Position numbers and translations under genes: made by a program. Shown in pieces: positions 19,521-28,676 of a DNA stretch of 64,000 nt. The notes below the pieces were generated by a model. It was given only the letters and a program-made list of their open reading frames with translations. It was not told the DNA's origin and made no database searches. The stretch is taken from positions 682,001-746,000 of the forward strand of contig NZ_CP022685.1 of assembly GCF_002556545.1 (NCBI RefSeq), in the 5' to 3' direction. Numbering within the stretch: position 1 is the stretch's first letter; the number at the start of each line of letters is the position of its first letter. This DNA comes from Streptomyces formicae. Lineage in GTDB: Bacteria > Actinomycetota > Actinomycetes > Streptomycetales > Streptomycetaceae.

Positions 19521-21257
19521 CTAAGGTGACGCTGGAAAGATCCGGTCATGGTCACGGTCTGATGCGATAAGACCGGGCTGCGCCTCGACCAAGCTGCCAG
19601 CTCCGATGGCAAAATAGATTCCGTTCCACCACTGCTCCAGAACGAGTGCAAATACTGCCATCCCGTACTCTCGCGAGAAACCGCTCGCGTGGCCTGAATC
19701 AATCACCGTAGCGAAGTTTTCGCAATATTTGCCGTCCATATACGCGAGGAACGCATCAGCAGTAATACGCCGCTGCTGGAGAAGCATCGGAAGGACAAGC
19801 TGATAATCCACGAGACTCATGGGTATCATACCAGATTGAACAGCGTTGCACACGGCCTGATGAACCTGCAACGTCCCGCTGTGAGTATCCCCGCCGACGG
19901 AAACGGTGTACTGCATGGCACGGCGGGGCACAGACACTCTTTTCGATGTGTCAAGATCCTTGATGCCGAAGGTGGGTGTATAGCAGTCGGCGAGTTGACC
20001 GGACAGGTACATATCCCGATTGCGGGCATCGCTACATAGATCGCTGGCGAGCGTATAGTACCGCCACAAGTCATGGCGGTGGGCGCTCGACTGCCACAGG
20101 CAGGTTCCGTAGGCGAATACTGCACCTGTGTACCGCTCTTCCTTCACGTAACCACCTGGCGTGAGTTGTGCGTTAAGCATCCAGACGGTTCGCTCGTAAC
20201 AATCCAGCAGATCCGAGAGAGCCAAGGAGCCGCGTGTTAGAGCGAGTACGCTCTGAGCACACTCTTGTGCACGTAGGTCAGGCCCGAGGTCCGGCCAGTC
20301 ATTGACAAGCCCTGCGATCATCATGTCGTCGCGTCCCTCAGCACCTTCAGCAAACGACAGGTAATGGCCAAAAACACCGCTGTCAACGGCCTTGAAGTCA
20401 CGCCAAATGTCTCTATCAGCGAAGACCCACCCACTCCGCCCATCAGTTTCGCGACTCTTCATACCAGCCTCGTGACGGCGCTTAAGATCAAAGAAAGCCA
20501 TGTCACACGACATGTGCAGTCTGCGTGCCTGAACTTCAAGAGGGAGATCCGGCATATCCCACAGAGCAACAATTTCTCGCACCAAGGACTCACCTCCCCC
20601 TTCGATAATATCAACATTGTATTCAAGATAAAAAGAATACGCTAGCCAAATAAGGTAGTCTTGCCACCCGGGGCAGTCATCGGAAAGTAGCGACTCCCAC
20701 CACGAACCAACGGCAAAGTTAGGGTAGGACGCCACACCTGATAGGCCATGCCTCTCCATTACCGTGACCCATGAAGGAGAAGTGCAGGTATCAATTTTCG
20801 ATTTCGTTGACCGTCCGGCATTCTCACCCGCTCGAGCCCGAGCGTAGATCTCCCCGATCCGATCCTGGGCAACCGATACCGGGCGAAGGGCCACTTTATC
20901 ACCAACTACACCGCTGACGCGGGTGGCCTGAATGAGCTCTAGCAGTTCACGGCTTGTGAAGACCATCTCCGCACAAGCCCGCGTCCACCGAGCGAACTCT
21001 TCCCCGAGAGCAGCTGGATTATCCAAGGCCTGGTTAAGCTGGGTCTCAGGAGCGTAGCGCCAGCCAGATCCGCTACTCCAGTCCTGACCAGAATCCAGCG
21101 CTTGGCGCACACGCTGTACATGATGGTCCAAAGGAGTGCCAGCTACCGCCTTACGTGTCCACAGGACCGACATAGGCGGAGCGGTCGGAGTCACGTCGCG
21201 CTGGTACTGGTGCACTCGGAAATTCAGCGGCACCAAATCTACCGGATTGCCGGTCAT
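19521..21257 (-). CDS. Unrecognised 578-residue protein, possible non-canonical terpene synthase
   Basis: I do not recognise the family. The ATG at 21257 is chosen because GGAGG precedes it by 7 nt; a longer frame reaches 21308. The protein is rich in Trp, Tyr and acidic residues with long helical stretches and no signal peptide. At residues 317-327 it has LVNDWPDLGPD, resembling the NSE/DTE metal-binding motif of class I terpene synthases (N-D-x-x-S/T-x-x-x-E), but with Asp at the third and last positions. About 100 residues earlier is an acidic stretch (EYNVDIIEGGGE) that could play the role of the Asp-rich motif. Neither is diagnostic. Context (prenyl synthase, mevalonate operon, duplicated promoter upstream) supports a terpenoid role. 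The gene has visibly more A/T-ending codons (GAT, ATT, GTT, CTT) than its neighbours, suggesting transfer. Confidence 0.5.
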   Translation of the reverse strand: MTGNPVDLVPLNFRVHQYQRDVTPTAPPMSVLWTRKAVAGTPLDHHVQRVRQALDSGQDWSSGSGWRYAPETQLNQALDNPAALGEEFARWTRACAEMVFTSRELLELIQATRVSGVVGDKVALRPVSVAQDRIGEIYARARAGENAGRSTKSKIDTCTSPSWVTVMERHGLSGVASYPNFAVGSWWESLLSDDCPGWQDYLIWLAYSFYLEYNVDIIEGGGESLVREIVALWDMPDLPLEVQARRLHMSCDMAFFDLKRRHEAGMKSRETDGRSGWVFADRDIWRDFKAVDSGVFGHYLSFAEGAEGRDDMMIAGLVNDWPDLGPDLRAQECAQSVLALTRGSLALSDLLDCYERTVWMLNAQLTPGGYVKEERYTGAVFAYGTCLWQSSAHRHDLWRYYTLASDLCSDARNRDMYLSGQLADCYTPTFGIKDLDTSKRVSVPRRAMQYTVSVGGDTHSGTLQVHQAVCNAVQSGMIPMSLVDYQLVLPMLLQQRRITADAFLAYMDGKYCENFATVIDSGHASGFSREYGMAVFALVLEQWWNGIYFAIGAGSLVEAQPGLIASDRDHDRIFPASP

Positions 21258-21430
21258 ACCTAACCTCCAAGGTGACAACGGTGTGATTCCCATGCTTCTG
21301 CACTTCACACTTTTCTGGTGATCCTTTTACATTCGCGTAGGGGATCCATCCTCCAGTTCAGTAGCCTTGGCCCACACTCTGTAGCCGATGGGGCGTAGTG
21401 ATAGCTCTACGCTCTGAGTCAGGATCACAG

Positions 21431-21463
21431 TCACGCGGGCGTGCGGACCACAGGCGCGGCCAT
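21431..21463 (-). other. Ten-codon leader left by promoter duplication
   Basis: The right inverted-repeat copy carries the prenyl-synthase ribosome binding site and start, so the reverse strand encodes MAAPVVRTPA. It then hits a TGA exactly where the repeat ends. It sits 174 nt upstream of the 578-residue protein's start and would be translated as a mini-leader on that transcript. Confidence 0.6.
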
Positions 21464-21960
21464 GGTGGTCTCCCCTTTCATGGGATGAGGGTACGGATGC
21501 GGGGGTGTCCAAATCCCGCCTGCTTCCTTCTTCCGAGCCCGCGAGAGTGGGCACAACTCCAGCAAGCGCCGCGCCCGCTGGAAAGGGAAGCCGCTTTGGG
21601 CTGCCGGGGCGTCAAACGCGTCAAACGCTTGTGCGCTTGCGAATTCGAGAGAGCGGAGGAAAGGCTGTCATGGCCCGTCGTGATCCCAATGCCCAGCTGG
21701 CCGCGCTCCTGGCGGAGGCCGGCTGGAGCGCGGGTGCTCTGGCCCGGGCAATCAACGCCCTGGGCACCACACGGGGAATGGTTCTACGCTACAGCCGCGC
21801 CTCGGTCGCTTCCTGGCTCGCCGGCTCCCGCCCCTCCGCTCCGGTTCCCGCTCTCGCCGCGCAGGCACTGACCCGACGCACCGGTCGTCGGGTCATAGTC
21901 GAGGACACCGGTCTTGCCCAGCTCCCCGCACCAGCGCAGGCCGCTGCCGTCCACCCGTTG
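21433..21960. repeat. 528-bp inverted repeat, right copy
   Basis: Reverse-orientation copy of 11231-11758. It places a copy of the prenyl-synthase promoter so that it reads leftward into the 578-residue gene, and a truncated copy of the regulator gene reading rightward. The edges are sharp: homology begins at the A of 21433 and ends at 21960 (possibly 21965). The two copies bracket the 9.7-kb segment that holds the prenyl synthase, the amidotransferase and the 578-residue gene. Confidence 0.9.
21607..21625 (-). promoter_or_regulatory. Putative operator copy in duplicated promoter
   Basis: Reverse copy of the tandem GTTTGACGC element at 11566-11584, now about 350 bp upstream of the 578-residue protein's start. 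Confidence 0.35.
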
Positions 21961-22128
21961 AAGGATCGCGATTCGTGTGCTATCTGCAACGTAGCTCAGG
22001 GCCCGGTTCTGTTAATTTGCCGGTCCTCTTACGTTTCATTCCGGACCTATACATGTTTGCTCCATGGTTCACTGTCAGGCCTCAGCACCTCATACCCCCG
22101 TGTCGCCGAGCAGGCATCAATGAGGTAA
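21670..22128 (+). CDS. Truncated regulator copy, DNA-binding domain plus foreign tail
   Basis: A 152-residue frame. The first 96 residues are identical to the N-terminus of the regulator at 10166-11521, including the complete helix-turn-helix-like domain and its ribosome binding site. After VHPL the sequence leaves the repeat and adds an unrelated 55-residue tail before the stop. The TPR-like sensing domain is missing. If made, it could compete for the operator as a DNA-binding fragment; equally it may be an inert by-product of the duplication. Confidence 0.6.
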   Translation: MARRDPNAQLAALLAEAGWSAGALARAINALGTTRGMVLRYSRASVASWLAGSRPSAPVPALAAQALTRRTGRRVIVEDTGLAQLPAPAQAAAVHPLKDRDSCAICNVAQGPVLLICRSSYVSFRTYTCLLHGSLSGLSTSYPRVAEQASMR

Positions 22129-22779
22129 AATCCTCGACCCTGATTCAGGCGTACCGCCCGAAACAGGAGTCCTCTTTCTTGGCGGAAGGCGATGCCTGCA
22201 ATCCACCACTACAAGAGGCAAACGATTCCTAGCCGGTCCCACCACACTAGGAGCCCGCAGCCGCAAAGCTCTGCAGTCATAGTCTCCAGCCATGGTTTTC
22301 ACAGTCAACCCGGTTGCTATAGCCACTCCTCAGTTTGCACGGTAGGTCATAATTGAAACGATAACTGGGCTGCCTTTTTTGAACAGAAGGTAGCGATACT
22401 AAGTTACCGCATTCTTGATATCCCTACTTGTATTGCACGACGTGCCGGTTAGGTACGGGCCTCGGGGATTTTTATACTTGCATCTTCTGAGGCTAGCGGG
22501 TCAATGGCGCCTGGGCCGGAATTCCGGAGAGATTGCGTAAAGGCCGACGCCGCTGGGAATATCGAGTAAGAGGTCTCTGTCGACTTCACCATCTGCCGGG
22601 CCCCACCAGCACGCCGCCGAGCCCGGAAAAAGGGGACCAGCGCGGCGGGCAGGGCAGCCAGGTACTCGCGTCCGAGCCGGACGCCCCGACATCGGGCACT
22701 CGCGGCGGCCTGACCACGAGACTCGCCTCGCCGTAGAATCCTCGTTCCATGTCTTGGTCATGATCGTTACCGTCGACAG
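22129..22779. other. No gene recognised
   Basis: A mixed, comparatively A/T-rich stretch (22260-22500) with only short frames and no motif. It seems to be non-coding spacer or decayed DNA beyond the end of the truncated regulator. Confidence 0.4.
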
Positions 22780-23290
22780 GGGCGGCAATGCCCCGCTGTT
22801 CACCGAAGTGATAAACCACATCCGTGTGCCCCGGCTCAGCGGAGCAGCGAGACACCGTAGCTGTCGTCGTGTGCCCGCAGGATTAACCGGGACAGCCTTT
22901 AGGCAGGACACTGCCATCGGCGTGGCAGCACGGGTGGCAGACCACCAGGCTTCAGTCGCGAGAAATGCGTAGGCCAGAAAACCACAAGCTCGCCGTCCGC
23001 CACGAAGCCACCATCCAACTCACCTTGTGTTGCGACAGGCACTATAACCACATCTCATACGCCCTAGCGACGTTTACGACAGTTAAATTCTTCTAGATAG
23101 GGCACCGATGAGGCCCTCCTCGCTATTTGACTGTACAACGAGTCCAGCAAAAGTCCGCTTCCAAATGTGGCGCACTCTCTAGATCTAATACTTAGATCAT
23201 AATATCCGCACCTGCCTAGGGGAAGTTGTAAATGTGACGTATTTACTCAACTTTACGCCATGGCCTTCCCGGGCTCGTGCATGCAGCAAA
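22780..23290 (+). repeat. Diverged repeat B, IS5-type orfB relic
   Basis: Second, more decayed copy of the segment at 525-1260. Shared blocks include LFTEVINHIRVPRL, the HKLAVRHEATIQLTL block and the non-coding stretch around 23235-23285. It has lost part of the internal coding sequence relative to copy A. Confidence 0.55.
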
Positions 23291-23425
23291 GAGCTCACGC
23301 AGATGGCAAAATACTGCTGGATGTCCGACGCAGTGAGGCGAACGTGGAATCCCGTATGGGGCGGGGTACTTGGAGCTGGATCAATTCGGATTGGCTGTGG
23401 GAGATCGCGGAGCCGCTGGCCCCTC

Positions 23426-24512
23426 ACTGAGCGTGTGGTCCTGTGAGGTGTGTTTGGTCCCGCCTCAGGTTCCGCGCCAGTTGAGGGTGGCTTCGCCGGT
23501 GAGGCGGCGGGTCATGAGGTTGATCATCGCGAGGTGGATCATGGCTTCGGAGCGGTGTGGGTGGGTTTCGTAGTCGCGGGCGAGTCTGCGGTGGTGCATG
23601 AGCCAGCCGATGCTGCGTTCGATGGTCCAGCGGCGCGGAATGATCGTGAACCCCTTGACGCCTGGCGGGCGTTGGACGGGGTGGACGTCGATGCCCAGGC
23701 GGGCGCCGTGCTCGATGGCGGTGGTGCGGTAGCCGGCGTCCACCCAGGCCTTGCGTATCTGCGGATGGACCGCGGCGATGCGGGACAGCAGCGTCACTCC
23801 GGCCGCGGTGTCCGAGACGCTGGCGGCGGTGACCAGCACGGTCAGCAGCAGGCCCAGGGTGTCGCAGCCGAGGTGGCGCTTGCGGCCGATGATCCGTTTC
23901 CCGGCGTCGGTGCCCTGGTCGGCCAGGGGCACGTTGGCGGAGGTCTTGATGGTCTGGGAGTCCAGCACGCAGGCGGACGGCTCACCGTTGCGGCCCTCGC
24001 GCTCGCGGACCAGGCGCCGCAGCAGCCCGTTGAGCTGCTCGAACACGCCATCCTGCTGCCAGGCGGCGAAGTAGCCGTAGGAGGTGCGCCAGTGCGGGAA
24101 GTCGTGCGGCAGATAGCGCCAGGGGATGCCGGTGCGGTCCATGTAGATCACGGCGTTCATCAGGGCGCGCAGGTCGTGCTCGGGCGGGCGGCCGATGTCC
24201 AGGCCGCGGCCGCGGCGCTCGGCCCGCCAGGCGCTCAGTACTGGTTCGATCAGCGCCCAGCGGGCATCGGACAGATCGCTGGGGTAGCCGCGGTGCGGAG
24301 CCATGTTTCCGATGTACAGCGGCGCGTTCGGCTCGGCAAGCAGGCAAACACCCGCGGGCGGGGACGCCTTGGGATGACACAGGATGAGCCCGGACGAAAC
24401 GATCCTCTCGGACCGCTTCGCAGATGTGTCGGCTCGTCGGCCCCATCAGTCTCGGAATCCTGACCCCGAAAAACCGCAACACATTGCCACGAAACAGGAC
24501 CACACGCTCAGT
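23426..24512 (-). mobile_element. IS5-family element with 19-bp perfect terminal repeats
   Basis: The ends at 23426-23444 (ACTGAGCGTGTGGTCCTGT) and 24494-24512 are perfect inverted repeats. The element is 1087 bp and carries a single uninterrupted transposase gene. Its right end touches the left end of the next IS5 element at 24511, so one inserted at the tip of the other. Confidence 0.85.
23465..24304 (-). CDS. IS5-family transposase
   Basis: A 279-residue DDE transposase. The N-terminal DUF4096-type region (YPSDLSDARWALIEPVL) is followed by the catalytic core: VLDSQTIKTS (first Asp), VDAGYR (second Asp) and RRWTIERSIGWLMHHRRLARDYE (Glu). It ends LTGEATLNWRGT. The length is normal and no frame is broken, so the element may be able to move. 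It is related to, but distinct from, the neighbour at 24746-25615. Confidence 0.92.
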   Translation of the reverse strand: MAPHRGYPSDLSDARWALIEPVLSAWRAERRGRGLDIGRPPEHDLRALMNAVIYMDRTGIPWRYLPHDFPHWRTSYGYFAAWQQDGVFEQLNGLLRRLVREREGRNGEPSACVLDSQTIKTSANVPLADQGTDAGKRIIGRKRHLGCDTLGLLLTVLVTAASVSDTAAGVTLLSRIAAVHPQIRKAWVDAGYRTTAIEHGARLGIDVHPVQRPPGVKGFTIIPRRWTIERSIGWLMHHRRLARDYETHPHRSEAMIHLAMINLMTRRLTGEATLNWRGT

Positions 24513-25641
24513 CAGAGGTCGTTTTCATCTGAGTCATTGCGGTATAGCCATGTTTATGCCGTCCGATGATCTGGTGGTGGTGGGGCTGTCGGGCTGGTGG
24601 TGGATGCCGAGACGAATGGTGTGACAGCTGGGGTGGAGGACTGCTTGCGCCTGTCTCATTCCAGGACGCCCGGGTCCGTCCCGTGCTTCGATACGGCCGC
24701 ACGCACGCCTGGGCGCACGCCCCGATACGGCGGTATCTCCAGGTCATGGCCGACCGTCGCCCGTATCCGAGTGATCTGTCCGATGCGCGCTGGGAGTTGA
24801 TCGAGCCGGTCCTGGCCGCCTGGCGCTACGAGCGCCACGGCCGGGCACTGGGCTTCGGCCGACCCGCCGAGCTCGACCTGCGCGAGATCATGAACGCGAT
24901 CTTGTACGTGGACCGCACCGGAGTGCAGTGGCGCTACCTGCCGCACGACTTCCCCCACTGGAACTCCGTCTACGGCTACTTCGCCAAGTGGCAGGCGGAC
25001 GGCATCTTCGCCCAGCTCAACGGCCTGCTAAGGGAGTTAGTCCGCGAACAGGAGGGCCGAAGCACCGAGCCCTCGGCCTGCGTGATCGACGCGCAGAGCG
25101 TGAAGACCTCCACCAGCGTCCCCGCCGCGAGCCAGGGCACGGACAACGCCAAGAAGATCGTGGGCCGCAAGCGGAGCATCGTGACCGACACCCTTGGCCT
25201 GCTGCTCGCGGTCCTGGTCACCGCGGCCAGCGTTCAGGACTCCAACACCGGCACCCGCCTGCTCGACCAGGTCGCCGCCAACCACCCCACGATCCACAAG
25301 ACCTGGGTGGACGGCGGCTACCGCAAGCACTTCGTCGAGCACGCCGCCACCCTCGGCATTGACATGGAGATCAGCGCCCGCACCTCCGGGAACAGGGGAT
25401 TCATCCCCATCCCGAAACGCTGGGCCGTGGAGCGGACCTACGGCTGGCTCATGCTGCACCGCCGCCTGGCCCGCGACTACGAAACCCACCCGCACCGCTC
25501 CGAAGCCATGATCCATCTCGAGATGACCGACTTGATGTCCCGTCGCCTCACCGGCGAGACAACCATCTCCTGGCGCGACCCGACATCAGCGGATCAAAGG
25601 CTCATCTCGGGATGAAACAACAGGAGAAAACGACCTCTGAC
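24511..25641 (+). mobile_element. IS5-family element with 16-bp perfect terminal repeats
   Basis: Perfect inverted repeats GTCAGAGGTCGTTTTC at 24511-24526 and its complement at 25626-25641 delimit 1131 bp with one intact transposase. A C-terminal relic of a close relative lies at 105-515. Confidence 0.88.
24746..25615 (+). CDS. IS5-family transposase
   Basis: A 289-residue transposase beginning MADRRPYPSDLSDARWEL. The catalytic residues lie in VIDAQSVKTS, VDGGYRKH and KRWAVERTYGWLMLHRRLA. ATG 24746 matches the family N-terminus; an upstream extension of the frame to 24566 is not homologous. The frame is intact and it is probably functional. Confidence 0.92.
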   Translation: MADRRPYPSDLSDARWELIEPVLAAWRYERHGRALGFGRPAELDLREIMNAILYVDRTGVQWRYLPHDFPHWNSVYGYFAKWQADGIFAQLNGLLRELVREQEGRSTEPSACVIDAQSVKTSTSVPAASQGTDNAKKIVGRKRSIVTDTLGLLLAVLVTAASVQDSNTGTRLLDQVAANHPTIHKTWVDGGYRKHFVEHAATLGIDMEISARTSGNRGFIPIPKRWAVERTYGWLMLHRRLARDYETHPHRSEAMIHLEMTDLMSRRLTGETTISWRDPTSADQRLISG

Positions 25642-25820
25642 CTGGTCTGGGACTGACCTTCGTGTCCAGAGAGTTGATCTGTCGGCCGGGGTCGGACGGG
25701 ACGCCGGATACCGGCCCGCGGGCGTGTCCCGATAGGGGCTTTCGCAGTGGCACTCTCACAGTCTTGACCTCCTGTCCGGCCGGAACTGGGGCCTTGGCCC
25801 GCGCTGAACGGAGGTCCATC

Positions 25821-26817
25821 GTGCACCCTCCCCACGTCCGACCGCATGCCGATCTGATCCTGGGCATCGATACACACAAAGACCTGAATGTGGTCGCCGT
25901 TCTGACGCCCCTGGGTGCCCTGCTGGAGACGAAGGCCTTCCCGGCCACCACGCGGATATCGCGCACTGCTGCTCTGGAGCCGCTCATTCGGCGCTGTCCG
26001 CCAGGCGGGCGTGGAGGGCACCGGTTCCTACGGTGCCGCCATGGTCCGCTACTTGATCGCCGAGGGAGTGCGGGTCATCGAGGTCAACCGGCCGGACCGG
26101 GCAACACGGCGCCAGCGCTGCAAGACCGACACGGTGGACGCCGAAGCAGCAGCACGGGCCGTGCTGACAGGCCGGGCCTCCATCCGCCCCAAGCACACCG
26201 CCGGAGCCGTGGAAGAACTCCGCGTGGCCAAGATGGTCAAAGCTTCGGCCACCGCCACCCGCTCAAGGCAATCCTCGTCAGCGCCGACGCCCAACTGCGG
26301 GAAACCCTTGAGCCACTACGCAATCCCGCCTTGTTCGCTGCGTGCCCGCGTCTCGATCCACGGCACGGCTCCGTTCAGCACGCCCTGCAGCTGCTGGCCA
26401 TCCGCATCCAGCAACTCTCGAAGGAGATAGCCGCACTCAAGCAATGGATCACCAAAATTGTCCAGGGCCTCAGCCCCGCCCTCCTGAAGGTCTATGGAGT
26501 AGGGCCGGACAGTGCGGCGTCCCTGCTCATCGCGGCCGGGGGAAACCACGACCGCCTCACCGGCGAGGCATCCTTCGCCGCGCTTTGCAGTGTCAGCCCC
26601 GTGGAGCACTCGTCAGGCAAAGTCGGCACCGCCGCCTGAACCGGGGCGGCGACCGGCAGGCCAATGCAGCGCGCGCTCTACCGCATCGTCCTCACGCGGC
26701 TCCGACTCGAAGAGCGCACCCAGAACTACCTGGAGCGGCGCACCAAAGACGGCAAAACCAAACGCGAAACCATCAGATGCCTCAAACGCTTCGTCGCACG
26801 AGAGGTCTACTACCTTC
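25821..26817 (+). pseudogene. IS110-family transposase, frameshifted
   Basis: From GTG 25821: LILGIDTHKDLNVVAVL (first Asp) and LLETKAFPATT. After a frame change come VEGTGSYGAAMVRYL and KTDTVDAEAAARAVL. After another, LLAIRIQQLSKEIAALK, the YGVGPDSAASLLIAAGGN block and a stop after KVGTAA. In a third frame it continues QANAALYRIVLTRLRL and TIRCLKRFVAREVYYL. The tail runs directly into an IS630 fragment at 26818. Frameshifts lie near 25980 and 26270, with a stop near 26638. Confidence 0.82.
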
Positions 26818-26950
26818 ATATGCTCCCGACTTTAATCCCGTGGAAGGTGCCTGGTCGCTGGTTCGGCGCTTGGCGCAGTGCAACACCACGTTCAACGACT
26901 CGGACCATCTGATCCGGACCCTCCGCCGCAGCCTCCGCGAAATTCAGTGA
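26818..26950 (+). pseudogene. IS630 transposase C-terminal fragment
   Basis: Encodes PDFNPVEGAWSLVRRLAQCNTTF and SDHLIRTLRRSLREIQ. It is almost identical to the end of the IS630 relic at 4286-4420, including the catalytic Glu region, and is fused to the end of the IS110 relic at a short shared CTTCATATG sequence. Confidence 0.75.
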
Positions 26951-27730
26951 GCCTTTTCCAACCTCATGCTGGTGCGTGGTGAAGTACGAGGACGGCTTTC
27001 ATGACGTCGGTGATTTGGTTGGTGCTGCAGCGGAGCTTCCTCAAGAGGCCCTGGCATTTCAGGGTGGCATGGCCTGCTCGCCGACGCACCGGATATAGGC
27101 ATGGGTGGTGTTGTGGCTGCGCTTCCACCTCTTGAAGCGGCGGCCCCGGAACGGCACTTGGACAAGGCCGCCAGCGCCTCGATATGCCTTATCGGCACAA
27201 CATCCGGGCCCCCGTCGGCGAGGGTTTCGATGATGCGATGCTGCCTGGCAGCGGTCAGGTCGTGGGTTGAGCCGGGCAGCCCCGGCGAGGCCTGGAGCAG
27301 GCGTCCAAACGGGTCGGTGAGAACCTCCATGTTCATGCCATGGCGCTTGTGTTTTAGGAGTAGTACGGGGTGTCCGCAGCGATGCGGTCGATGGGCAGCA
27401 GGGTGCCGCCGAGGATGACGAACGCCTTCTCGCGAATCGTCTCCATCGCCGCGACCAGGAGCGGGGCGAGGGTGGCCAGGACGTCGACGGCCTCTCGTAT
27501 GTAGCGGAAGACGGTCGCAATCTCGATGCCGGACCCGGCCGCCAGCTGGGCGTAGGTGTCGCCGCATCGTAGATGGACCAGGGCGAGCAGAGCCTGTCGC
27601 GCGGCAGGAAGGCGCCGCCAGCGTGTCCCGATCTTTTGTGGCCTGGCTGTGCGTTGTTCGGCCAGGAACCGCAGAGTGCGGCAGGACAGATTAATCGACG
27701 ATGGGTAGACAAGCACGCGAAACTCCTGGC
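26944..27730 (-). pseudogene. IS5-type (DDE_4) transposase, frameshifted
   Basis: The reverse strand encodes an N-terminal helix-turn-helix region (ALVHLRCGDTYAQLAAGSGI, then ATVFRYIREAVDVLA) and ILGGTLLPIDRIA (first Asp). A stop follows at PYYS. The remainder is in two other frames: KRHGMNMEVLTDPFGRLL, PGSTHDLTAAR, CADKAYRGAGG and RSHNTTHAYIR. It is a dead transposase. Confidence 0.75.
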
Positions 27731-27907
27731 AGACACGATGGTCTTGGCCGAAAACCCGTCTACCAGAAGCTTCGTCGTCGCACAGGACGACCCAACCCGC
27801 GGTCAACGCCGCCAGCTTGGAAACAGCTGACTGGCGTCGTTACCAAGCCATCCACCATCAGGGAAAAGCCACCCTGACATGAAGATTGTGATCTACAGAC
27901 GGAGTTA

Positions 27908-28309
27908 TCAGTGGCCGTTGTCGTACGCACGCCGAGCAGCGACGATGGCATGCCTGTTGCGCTCGGCCCAGGTCGCGAGGGCGTGCAGCGGATCGCGGAT
28001 TTCGTCGAGGAGAGGGGTAGTAGAGTACTCTACCCGCAGTGGCACATCGAGATAGACAGCCCGAGTCACAAGGCCATGGCGTTCGAGATTGCGCAAGCAA
28101 TGAGTCAGCATACGTCGACTTATACCGTCGATGGCGCGCTCTATTTCGGTGAAACGACGCGGGCCGTTGCCGAGATCAATCAGAATTAGAGCGGTCCATT
28201 TGTCACCGATGAGCGTCAAAGCCTCCCTGAGTGGGCAGTCCCGGTTTTTCGGCAAGGGGGATTCTTCTCGTGCCACAGAGGGCTTTATCTCGCTATTCTT
28301 TTGGGGCAT
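27908..28309 (-). CDS. HxlR-family winged-helix regulator
   Basis: A 133-residue MarR-like regulator of the HxlR family. NRDCPLREALTLIGDKWTALILIDLG contains the conserved Cys and first helix, FTEIERAIDGISRRMLTHCLRNLERHGLV is the winged helix, and LRVEYSTTPLL ends the wing. ATG 28309 is preceded by AGAGGCG; an upstream extension of the frame is IS3 debris, not part of the gene. HxlR proteins usually control a divergent neighbour. Here the divergent side is a transposon relic, so the target has been lost or lies elsewhere. Confidence 0.85.
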   Translation of the reverse strand: MPQKNSEIKPSVAREESPLPKNRDCPLREALTLIGDKWTALILIDLGNGPRRFTEIERAIDGISRRMLTHCLRNLERHGLVTRAVYLDVPLRVEYSTTPLLDEIRDPLHALATWAERNRHAIVAARRAYDNGH

Positions 28310-28384
28310 AAAATCGCCTCTTTCTGGCAAGTGCTGAACGCGCCCCAGTATAGACAACCAGCATTTTTGCAATCTATTGATGTT

Positions 28385-28630
28385 AAATTTACCACTATTT
28401 TCACACCTCATGACCAACCCGGCGGTCTTTTCCGCGCCGATGAACGCGTACGTCTCGTTCACCGATCGCTCTCCTTCGCGAAGAAGACCCACGGGTTTTC
28501 GCAGGACCTCGATCGTCTTGGTCTGCTCGGAGTTCTTCCGAGGCAGCCACTTGAGCTCCTCGCGCTCAGTGCTCGTGAACTCCGCCGGGGCGCCGTCGCC
28601 ACGATCGGCCCTGGCCTGGCGATACCAGCC
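28385..28630 (-). pseudogene. IS3-type OrfA/OrfB junction relic
   Basis: The reverse strand encodes EFTSTEREELKWLPRKNSE (end of an OrfA leucine zipper) and then VNETYAFIGAEKTAG (start of an OrfB, normally MNERYAFIEAEKA). The rest of the element is absent. Confidence 0.6.
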
Positions 28631-28676
28631 GCCTAGGTCGTGTCCGCAAAGTCGTTGGCGCGTTGGTCTGTTCGTG

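Noticed and set aside
27908..28492. HxlR regulator with a 61-residue N-terminal extension
   Set aside because: The extension is the translated IS3 OrfA/OrfB relic; ATG 28309 has its own ribosome binding site.
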